DNA of 30,184 nt, from NCBI GenBank assembly GCA_023231445.1, contig JALNVF010000024.1:1-30184 (forward strand), written 5' to 3'. The DNA comes from Treponema sp. Its GTDB lineage: Bacteria > Spirochaetota > Spirochaetia > Treponematales > Treponemataceae. A program made the translations under genes and the position numbers. Below the pieces are notes generated by a model. That model was not told the origin of the DNA. It ran no database searches and saw only the letters and a list, made by a program, of their open reading frames with translations. Positions 16,289 through 23,792 of the stretch are shown one piece after another (the first letter of the stretch is position 1; the number at the start of each line of letters is the position of its first letter).

Positions 16289-19200
16289 TCAGCTGCCGGC
16301 TGCCGGAGGCATACTGCCGGGTGCGACTGGTTCTGTATCAATAAAGCCTGCGCCGCCTTCAGCCAGACGTATTTCAGGTTTCACAAGATTTCCGCCCGGC
16401 ATTACAATCATTCCTTCATCATTCTCGTCAGGATGTCGGCCCACCGGAGCATTAGATAAAAGCAGTTTCAGACGGTTCAGCTGATTTACTTCGCTTGAAC
16501 CGGGGTCATAATCAATTGCACTTATATTTGCTCCGGGAAAACGGCGCCGCAGTTCCTTTATCATTCCTTTTCCCGTTACATGGTTAGGCAGACAGGCAAA
16601 GGGCTGTACACACGCAATGCTGGGAACACCTTCTTTTATCAGATCTACCATCTCTGCTGTTAAAAACCATCCTTCTCCCGTAATGTTACCAAGCTGAACA
16701 ATATCATCAACACCTTTCATCTGTTCGTAAATCGATTCGGGCGCATCGAAACGCCGGCTTTTCCGCAGACAGCGTTCAATCTGTGTTCTGTACCGGCCTG
16801 TGAACCATACAAGCAGTTTTGCATTTCGTTCTGTTTTTTTCGGAAAAGCCAGCTTCTCGTGACGGAAAATACCGGTCGCAAATGAATACAGGAAGAAATT
16901 CACCATATCGGGAACGACAGCTTCCGCTCCCTCACGTTCAATCGTCTCCACTATCTGATTGTTCGCAGTCGGATGAAACTTAACAAGAATTTCACCGACG
17001 ACACCGACGCGAGGTTTTTTTACGGGAAGAAGCGGCAGCATGTCGAAGTCTTCTATAATATTCTTCACAAGTTTGTGATATCCGTGCATTGAAAGCGATT
17101 TGAGCTGTAATTCGGCGCGGCCGTTCCATTTTTCGTAGAGTGTGTTGGCAGATCCCGGAACAGCCTCATACGGACGCGTACGGTAAAGCACACGCATAAG
17201 CACGTCGCCTATCATTGCACTCATAAGAATACGGTCAATAAGGGGAAGCGTGAGTTTAAATCCCGGATTTTTTTCAAAACCAAGCGCATTCAGAGAGAGT
17301 ACCGGTATATTACCCCAGCCTGCATCATTAAGCGCACGACGGATAAATCCGATGTAATTTGTCGCACGGCATCCGCCGCCTGTCTGAGTAATAATGAGGG
17401 ATGTATGATTAACATCGTATTTACCAGACTGCAAAGCGGCGATCATCTGTCCGGTTACAAGGATGGACGGATAACACGCATCATTATTGACATATTTCAA
17501 ACCTGTGTCGACAGCTTTCGGATCAACAGCATCAAGAATAACAAATTTATACCCGCTGTATTCAAACGCCTTCTGAATAAGACGGAAATGAATCGGAGAC
17601 ATCTGGGGTGCAATAATCGTATGTGTATACTTCATTTCCTTCGTAAATATCTGCCGCTGATACGCGGCGGTCTTTACGACAGGTTTACGGTGATTCCGCT
17701 CACGTTCGCGGACAGCAGCGATAAGAGAACGTATTCTGATACGGACGGCACCGAGATTCGAACCTTCATCAATCTTTATAAGTGTGTACATACGCCCTTT
17801 TGCACGCATTATTTCGTCGACCTGATCCGAGGTAACGGCGTCCAGTCCGCATCCGAAGCTTGTAAGCTGAACGAGTTCAAGATCCGGCATGCCGGTTACA
17901 AAAGACGCTGCACGGTACAGTCTGTTATGATATGTCCATTGATCGATGATACGGAGAGGACGCTCTATACTGCCCAGATGGGCAACGCTGTCTTCCGTAA
18001 AAACGGCAAGACCAAGACCGTTTATTAATTCCGGTATACCGTGATTAATCTCCGGATCAAGATGATACGGCCGGCCGGCAAGCACGATTCCTTCGCCGCC
18101 GCGGTGAATCATCTCTTCAACCGCTTCCTCTCCCGCAGTCTCGACATCACTGCGGAATTTTTCCTGTTCCTTCCATGCTGCATCTACCGCATCAGTTATC
18201 TGAGCGTTCGTCAGCTGAGGAAAATGGGGAATAAGTTCTTCCGCAAGGCGTTCCGCGAGACGCTTTCTGTCGTAAATCGGCAGGAACGGATTCATGTAGA
18301 GAACAGACGCATCCTGCCGCAGTGCATCGACATTGTTTCTGAGTACTTCAGGATAGCTCGTAACGATCGGACAGTTATAATGATTTCCTGCTCCGGGATC
18401 TTCCTGCTGTTCATACGGTGCGCACGGATAAAAAATAAACTTTATTCCCTGCTGCAGAAGACTTTCGACGTGACCGTGCGAAATTTTTCCCGGATAACAG
18501 ACTGATTCCGACGGAATAGTTTCAAGTCCTTTTTCATAAATAAGACGGGACGAACGCGGGGAAAGTATGACGCGGAAACCAAGTTTCGTAAAAAAAGTAA
18601 ACCATAACGGATAATTTTCGTACATATTGAGGACCCGGGGAATACCAACGTCCCCCATAGGGGCATCTTCCTTGCGCAGCGGAGCGTAATGAAACAGACG
18701 TTTATATTTCCAGTCGAACAGGTTCGGAAGCTTTGCTTCTTTTTCCGATTCTCTATTCGTATCTTTCTTATTGCTTGCATCAAGTACGTTTCCTCCCAGT
18801 TCGGCGCCTCGTTCACATCTGTTTCCGGTAACAAACCGTCTCTGTGCACTTCCAGCAGTAAATGTATTTATTGTAAGCAGACAGTTGTTCTGGCACTTTC
18901 CGCAGCGGCGGAGTTCAAGGTCGACATGGAACGAATCAAGCTGTTCAAGTGTTGCAATACCGGAATGAAGTTCCCGGCGCGGTGTACCCGGCGGATCGTC
19001 AGGTTTCGGCGCTGTAAGATCAAGCCACTGGTCATGTGCAATCAGTGCAGAACCGTACGCCCCCATAAGCCCCGCAACATCGGGCCGGAATACATTTACA
19101 CCTGCAATCTTTTCAAATGCACGGAGGACCGCATCATTGTTGAACGTACCGCCCTGCACGACGACCTTCATACCGATATCGCTTGCTTTACGAAGTTTTA

Positions 19201-20869
19201 TAACTTTAAAAAGGGCATTTTTTATAACGGAATAAGACAGTCCTGCAGAAATGTCTGCGACAGACGCTCCTTCCTTCTGGGCCTGTTTTACACGGCTGTT
19301 CATAAAAACGGTACAGCGGCTTCCCAGATCAACAGGTTTCTGAGAAAGCAGTGCTATTCTGCTGAATTCACGTACATCCATACCCATCGTACGTGCAAAA
19401 TTATCAAGAAAACTGCCGCATCCCGATGAACACGCTTCGTTTAACTGAATCGAAACGATCGCTCCGTCCTTCATGCGGAGACATTTCATATCCTGCCCGC
19501 CTATATCAAGCAGGAATTCAACACCCGGCACGAAAAAATCGGCCGCCCGGTAATGGGTGATAGTTTCAACCTCGCCGGAATCAACATTAAGGGCCGCCTG
19601 AAACAACGCCTCTCCATACCCGGTAGAAACAGAGCGGGCAATATACACATCTTCAGGCAGCCGGTGATACAGGTCTTTCAGGACTTTTACCGCAAGCTCT
19701 ACGGGATTGCCTGCATTTGCCGCATAGAAATCCCACAGGATACGTCCTTCGGTGTCGATAAGAACAGCTTTTGTTGTAGTAGAACCTGCATCAAGGCCAA
19801 GAAACACGGGCCCCTTTACTGAATCAAGGTTACCGCGTACAGCCTTTTCCTGTGCGTGACGGTCTTTAAACTCGTTAAGCTCTTCCTGATTTCTGAACAG
19901 CGGATCAAGGCGCTGTACTTCATTAAGTTCGGCGCCGACAAGGTTCTTAAGACTTTCACGAAATTCCGTGATCGCAGGAAAATGGAAGTCAGAACCGCAG
20001 GCATTGCACGTATATTTACGATCCGCAGAAAATGCAGATCCCTGAGCGACGAACAGCTGGGAATTATCCGGAACTATTATTTCATCAGGTTTCAGATTGA
20101 GAGTTACGATAAAACGTTCCCGCAGCTGATCCATAAAATGCAGCGGTCCTCCAAGGAAAGCAACATGCCCCCTGATAGGTTTACCGCATGCAAGACCTGA
20201 TATGGTCTGACTTACGACAGCCTGAAAAATGGAAGCTGCAATATCTTCCCTTCGCGCACCTTCATTGATAAGCGGCTGAACGTCTGTTTTTGCAAATACA
20301 CCGCATCTCGCAGCTATAGGGTAAATAGTGTGCGCGTCCGCCGCCAGATCGTTAAGCCCGTCTGCGTCTGTTTCAAGGAGAGCGGCCATCTGATCGATAA
20401 AAGCGCCTGTTCCTCCTGCACACGTACCGTTCATACGCTGTTCCACACCACCGCGGAAATACGTTATCTTCGCATCCTCACCACCAAGTTCTATAACGAC
20501 ATCAGTCTGCGGAATGATTTTTTTTACTGCAGTTGTTGCGGCTATAACTTCCTGAATAAACGGGATATTGAGCCACTGCGATACGGACAGTCCGCCCGAT
20601 CCTGTAACTTTCACACTTACAGTTCGTTTTGCACCTCCGGCAACCTTTTTTTCAACAACGTCAAGCGCCTGATTTACAACAGTAACGATTGTACTACGGA
20701 TATCTGCACGATGGCGCTGATAGTCGCCGTAAATAAGCGTACCGTCATCGTCAAGGACGGCAACTTTTACTGTCGTTGAACCAACATCAATACCGATTCG
20801 AATCGGCAGCAGATTTTCAGCAGAAAGGTTTACAACATTTTCTCCGGAAGCAGTCTGTATTTCAGCCAT
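16289..20869 (-). CDS. Giant acyl-CoA dehydratase activase / dehydratase-like fusion protein
   Basis: The 1,526-residue product joins two BadF/HgdC-type ATPase domains to dehydratase-like regions. Domain 1 (about 22-290) has IGIDVGSTTVK and ELGGEDAK, plus NGTCAGGTGAF with C150, the likely Fe-S ligand. CNACGSD (C288, C291) follows it. Domain 2 (about 350-620) has DAGSTTTKA near 360, DIGGQDMK and ACSSGCGSF (C480, C484). CGKCQNNC lies near 656-663. Next come a DUF2229-like segment and an HgdB-like C-terminal part (NNDACYPSILVTGQ). Such fusions are common in anaerobes and their substrate is unknown; a radical or Fe-S ATP-driven reductase role is inferred. I start at ATG 20869 because AAGGA precedes it by seven bases; a longer frame from 20941 has no such support. 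Confidence 0.88.
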   Translation of the reverse strand: MAEIQTASGENVVNLSAENLLPIRIGIDVGSTTVKVAVLDDDGTLIYGDYQRHRADIRSTIVTVVNQALDVVEKKVAGGAKRTVSVKVTGSGGLSVSQWLNIPFIQEVIAATTAVKKIIPQTDVVIELGGEDAKITYFRGGVEQRMNGTCAGGTGAFIDQMAALLETDADGLNDLAADAHTIYPIAARCGVFAKTDVQPLINEGARREDIAASIFQAVVSQTISGLACGKPIRGHVAFLGGPLHFMDQLRERFIVTLNLKPDEIIVPDNSQLFVAQGSAFSADRKYTCNACGSDFHFPAITEFRESLKNLVGAELNEVQRLDPLFRNQEELNEFKDRHAQEKAVRGNLDSVKGPVFLGLDAGSTTTKAVLIDTEGRILWDFYAANAGNPVELAVKVLKDLYHRLPEDVYIARSVSTGYGEALFQAALNVDSGEVETITHYRAADFFVPGVEFLLDIGGQDMKCLRMKDGAIVSIQLNEACSSGCGSFLDNFARTMGMDVREFSRIALLSQKPVDLGSRCTVFMNSRVKQAQKEGASVADISAGLSYSVIKNALFKVIKLRKASDIGMKVVVQGGTFNNDAVLRAFEKIAGVNVFRPDVAGLMGAYGSALIAHDQWLDLTAPKPDDPPGTPRRELHSGIATLEQLDSFHVDLELRRCGKCQNNCLLTINTFTAGSAQRRFVTGNRCERGAELGGNVLDASNKKDTNRESEKEAKLPNLFDWKYKRLFHYAPLRKEDAPMGDVGIPRVLNMYENYPLWFTFFTKLGFRVILSPRSSRLIYEKGLETIPSESVCYPGKISHGHVESLLQQGIKFIFYPCAPYEQQEDPGAGNHYNCPIVTSYPEVLRNNVDALRQDASVLYMNPFLPIYDRKRLAERLAEELIPHFPQLTNAQITDAVDAAWKEQEKFRSDVETAGEEAVEEMIHRGGEGIVLAGRPYHLDPEINHGIPELINGLGLAVFTEDSVAHLGSIERPLRIIDQWTYHNRLYRAASFVTGMPDLELVQLTSFGCGLDAVTSDQVDEIMRAKGRMYTLIKIDEGSNLGAVRIRIRSLIAAVRERERNHRKPVVKTAAYQRQIFTKEMKYTHTIIAPQMSPIHFRLIQKAFEYSGYKFVILDAVDPKAVDTGLKYVNNDACYPSILVTGQMIAALQSGKYDVNHTSLIITQTGGGCRATNYIGFIRRALNDAGWGNIPVLSLNALGFEKNPGFKLTLPLIDRILMSAMIGDVLMRVLYRTRPYEAVPGSANTLYEKWNGRAELQLKSLSMHGYHKLVKNIIEDFDMLPLLPVKKPRVGVVGEILVKFHPTANNQIVETIEREGAEAVVPDMVNFFLYSFATGIFRHEKLAFPKKTERNAKLLVWFTGRYRTQIERCLRKSRRFDAPESIYEQMKGVDDIVQLGNITGEGWFLTAEMVDLIKEGVPSIACVQPFACLPNHVTGKGMIKELRRRFPGANISAIDYDPGSSEVNQLNRLKLLLSNAPVGRHPDENDEGMIVMPGGNLVKPEIRLAEGGAGFIDTEPVAPGSMPPAAGS

Positions 20870-20912
20870 ATATATCCTTGTATTTACATCTTTACGTATG
20901 TTTATATTATAG

Positions 20913-20941
20913 ATAATAATGGTAAAATCTGTTTTAGGCAA
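20913..20941 (-). promoter_or_regulatory. Sigma-70-type promoter of the activase/envelope operon
   Basis: On the minus strand TTGCCT (20941-20936) is followed after exactly 17 bases by TATTAT (20918-20913). This predicts a start near 20906 and a leader of about 37 bases that contains AAGGA before the ATG at 20869. It is the best-placed promoter for the long minus-strand gene block. Confidence 0.5.
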
Positions 20942-20975
20942 TAAAAGAGATTTCTCCGGTGTTTTCTGCTGAGCA

Positions 20976-21004
20976 TTGCTTATTTTGGGTAACTTGAGTA
21001 TTCT
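20976..21004 (+). promoter_or_regulatory. Sigma-70-type promoter directly before murJ
   Basis: TTGCTT (20976-20981), 17 bases, TATTCT (20999-21004). The predicted start site, about 21010-21012, is within five bases of the murJ ATG at 21015, and no Shine-Dalgarno sequence precedes that ATG. This implies a leaderless or nearly leaderless transcript. Confidence 0.42.
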
Positions 21005-21014
21005 GAATAAATCT

Positions 21015-22616
21015 ATGGCAGAAAAACAAAAGCACTCTCTCGTAAAATCAGGCTTACGTCTTTCATTTGTAACGCTTCTTTCCCGTATTCTCGGACTTGT
21101 CCGGGAAATGACGAAAGCTGCATTTCTCGGGACCGGCAGCTATGCTGATGCTTTCGGTATAGCATTCCAGCTTCCGAATCTGTTCCGCAGACTTTTTGCA
21201 GAAAACAGTATCTCAGTCGCATTTATTCCGACATTCCGTTCATATATCGAGGACATACATACAGAAGAAGATAAACGCGGAACGCAGGACTTTATATCGG
21301 CAACACTCACGCTCGTTACTTTTCTTACAACACTTGTTGTCCTTCTGGGCATTATTTTTACACCGCTTCTTATAAAGTTGTTCTACGGCAGCGCAGACGC
21401 AGCAACCGTACCGGAAGCGGTGTTTCTTACAAGGATCATGTTTCCGTACCTTATTGTCGTTTCTATTGCCGCTTTTTTTCAGGGAATTCTGAACGGTGTG
21501 GACATTTTTACTCCCTCAGGTTTTGCTCCTGTACTGTTCAATATGATCGTGATTACTGCAACATATGTACTGGCTCCCCATATGGCAAATCCGGCACGGG
21601 CTATGGCTGTCGGCGTTATGGCAGGCGGATGTGTTCAGGCGCTTTTTCAGCTTCCGTTCGTATTTAAAACGAAATGGCATATTTCTTTTACATCACTCAA
21701 AAAAGCATTCACAAACCCGGGGACGATCAAAGTCATTACGCTTATACTGCCGACTATAGTAGGAATGGCTGCGTATCAGGTGAACGATCTTGTTTCAAGT
21801 ACGCTTGCAAAAAGAGCAGGAATCGGCATATATTCAAGTCTACAGTATTCGCTGCGCCTGCAGGAACTTATTCTGGGCATATTTGCCGTTTCTATAGGAA
21901 GTGTTATTCTGCCTGACATGTCGGGACTTGCGAAAAAAAAACAGTGGGATGAGTTTTCCGGTATGCTCGTACGTGCAATACAGATAATCACACTTATTTC
22001 AATTCCCGTGACTTTCTATTCGCTTATTACAGGCCGGGAAATCATCTCTCTTATATATAAAAGCCGCAATTTTACGGAAGAATCGGTACAAATGACACTC
22101 TCGGTATTTCGTTTCCATATGGCAGGGCTTGTATTTATCGCGATTAACCGCATTCTTTCACCTGCATATTATGCACAAAGCAATACGACGCTTCCGACCG
22201 CAGGAGGACTTTTAAATTTCGGAGTAAACATCGCCCTTGCAGCTGTTCTTGTACATCCTATGAGCGGAAGCGGAATAGCACTGGCACTTTCTGTTGCAAG
22301 CTTTGCAAATACCGTGTTTCTGTTCGCAGCAATGCCGAGAACGCATTCTGTAAACACAAAGAAAATTGTGACGTCTTTTATCTCCTATGCGGCAAAAATA
22401 ACGGCTTTCTCGCTGATTGCATCAGTCCCCACATATATCCTTCGTCCGTTCATAATCCGTTTATTTTCAGGACACAACAGACTTATTTCGGACGGAATGC
22501 CTGTTGTACTTACGGCATGTATCTTTGCCGTAACAGGAGCAGTTCTTCTTATCGTTACACGTGACCCGATTGCACAGACAGTTACCGGAAAATTATCCCG
22601 TCGAATCAAAAAATAG
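21015..22616 (+). CDS. murJ: MurJ (MviN) lipid II flippase
   Basis: MurJ moves lipid II across the inner membrane for peptidoglycan synthesis. The product, 533 residues from the ATG at 21015, is a polytopic membrane protein with the family signatures SRILGLVREMTKAAFLG near residue 23 and ADAFGIAFQLPNLFRRLFAE, including the conserved N-terminal arginines and aspartate, followed by FIPTF. The length suits the 13-14-helix MOP-superfamily fold. The frame is open back to a TTG at 20976, but those codons overlap the predicted promoter, so I prefer MAEKQKHS as the start. The gene is divergent from the activase operon. The peptidase gene follows after 27 bases and is probably cotranscribed. Confidence 0.93.
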   Translation: MAEKQKHSLVKSGLRLSFVTLLSRILGLVREMTKAAFLGTGSYADAFGIAFQLPNLFRRLFAENSISVAFIPTFRSYIEDIHTEEDKRGTQDFISATLTLVTFLTTLVVLLGIIFTPLLIKLFYGSADAATVPEAVFLTRIMFPYLIVVSIAAFFQGILNGVDIFTPSGFAPVLFNMIVITATYVLAPHMANPARAMAVGVMAGGCVQALFQLPFVFKTKWHISFTSLKKAFTNPGTIKVITLILPTIVGMAAYQVNDLVSSTLAKRAGIGIYSSLQYSLRLQELILGIFAVSIGSVILPDMSGLAKKKQWDEFSGMLVRAIQIITLISIPVTFYSLITGREIISLIYKSRNFTEESVQMTLSVFRFHMAGLVFIAINRILSPAYYAQSNTTLPTAGGLLNFGVNIALAAVLVHPMSGSGIALALSVASFANTVFLFAAMPRTHSVNTKKIVTSFISYAAKITAFSLIASVPTYILRPFIIRLFSGHNRLISDGMPVVLTACIFAVTGAVLLIVTRDPIAQTVTGKLSRRIKK

Positions 22617-22643
22617 TATTATATTGTATTAAAGAGGCTTAGT

Positions 22644-23792
22644 ATGAGAATTCCATCAACAGAAGAAATGAAAAAAATATATGCGGACAGACGCATAAAA
22701 ATTGCGGACTTTATGAAAAATTCCGGTACAGGAGCAGCAATTTTTATCGACAAAGAAGAACACCGGGAGCCGGCAATCAGATATCTTACAGGACATCCGT
22801 CTGATGCCGTATTACTCATCTTTGACGATGCATATTCTGTCCTTATTCCATGGGATGTGAATCTTGCAAAAAAAGAGTCATTCTGCGACAAAATGATACC
22901 CTATACAAAGTACGGCAATTCCGCTCTTGAAGCGGTAAAAACAAATCTGAATACCAACAGTCATTTTCAAAATAAAAAAGTGGAACTGCCGCCTTCAACA
23001 CCGTATCCGGAATTTCTGAAATATGTCGATATTCTATCCGACTGCGACGTACGCTGCCATGAAAACGGCGTACACGAACATCTTGTCTATTCGCGTATGA
23101 TAAAAGACGATTATGAAATTGCATGTACAAAAGAAGCGGCCCGCATCGGAGATATAATAATTGACGATATTGAAGAAAAGATCACAACAGGTGGAATAAA
23201 AACCGAAACAGACGCAGCGCTGCTTATTGAACAGGTATGCAGAGAAAACGGATGTGAACGCACGGGTTTTGACACACTGGCGGCAGGTCCGTCACGCAGC
23301 TGGGCCATTCACTGTTTTCCTAATTATACGGCAGCAAAATGGCCTGACAACGGGCTTTCAATATTAGACTTTGGGGTTGTTTACAACGGATATACCAGCG
23401 ACACTACAGTTACTGTTGTGAAAGGTAAAATAACACCGGAACAGGAGAAACTTGTAAATCTTGTGCAGAAAGCGGCGGATGACTGCCTTAAGCTGTATAA
23501 ACCTGAAACGCCGGTTCACGATGCCGCTGCAAAAGCTGATACTCTTTTTGCGGCCGCAAAAAGAAAAATGCCGCATACACTCGGTCATGCTATCGGGCTC
23601 GAAATACACGAACAGCCCCACATAAGTACGAAAATGCCGCCGAATCTGCTCTTCCAGCCGGGAATGATTGTTACTCTTGAACCGGGGCTGTATGATCCGG
23701 AACTTGGCGGATGCCGTCTTGAAAACGACGTACTGATTACAAAAACGGGGAATGAAGTAATTACTCATTCCCGCATTATTCGTATTCCCTGA
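22644..23792 (+). CDS. M24 family metallopeptidase, Xaa-Pro aminopeptidase type
   Basis: The protein is a cytoplasmic dimetal peptidase predicted to cleave an N-terminal residue before proline. It has 382 residues: an N-terminal creatinase-like domain (1-150), then the pita-bread catalytic domain. All five metal ligands are visible: D242 (LDFG), D253 (YTSDTT), H315 (GHAIGL, within HTLGHAIGLEIHE), E346 (LEPGLY) and E360 (RLEND). The start ATG is preceded by AGAGG about six bases upstream. It has no signal peptide. Its stop TGA directly abuts the stop of the convergent TPR gene, making TGATCA. A dipeptidase (PepQ) specificity is the main alternative. Confidence 0.92.
   Translation: MRIPSTEEMKKIYADRRIKIADFMKNSGTGAAIFIDKEEHREPAIRYLTGHPSDAVLLIFDDAYSVLIPWDVNLAKKESFCDKMIPYTKYGNSALEAVKTNLNTNSHFQNKKVELPPSTPYPEFLKYVDILSDCDVRCHENGVHEHLVYSRMIKDDYEIACTKEAARIGDIIIDDIEEKITTGGIKTETDAALLIEQVCRENGCERTGFDTLAAGPSRSWAIHCFPNYTAAKWPDNGLSILDFGVVYNGYTSDTTVTVVKGKITPEQEKLVNLVQKAADDCLKLYKPETPVHDAAAKADTLFAAAKRKMPHTLGHAIGLEIHEQPHISTKMPPNLLFQPGMIVTLEPGLYDPELGGCRLENDVLITKTGNEVITHSRIIRIP
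23741..23773 (-). terminator. Intrinsic terminator of the 961-residue TPR gene, inside the opposing peptidase gene
   Basis: On the minus strand GGGAATGA (23772-23765) pairs with TCATTCCC (23755-23748); one more G-C pair forms if a base bulges, and the loop is nine bases. A G and then TTTTT (23745-23741) follow. It lies 20-50 bases past the TPR stop, within the last codons of the convergent peptidase gene. The plus strand shows no T run after it. Confidence 0.5.

Noticed and set aside
18689..19429. 246-codon open frame on the plus strand
   Set aside because: It is antisense to the activase gene, whose domain motifs are unmistakable in the other strand. The Cys/Arg-rich product has no recognisable domain.
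20870..20941. N-terminal extension of the activase from 20941
   Set aside because: The 24 extra codons cover the predicted promoter and look non-coding. AAGGA before the ATG at 20869 marks the better start.
21933..21941. A9 tract in murJ
   Set aside because: It encodes a Lys run inside an essential gene, so phase variation is unlikely. I treat it as ordinary A-rich coding sequence.
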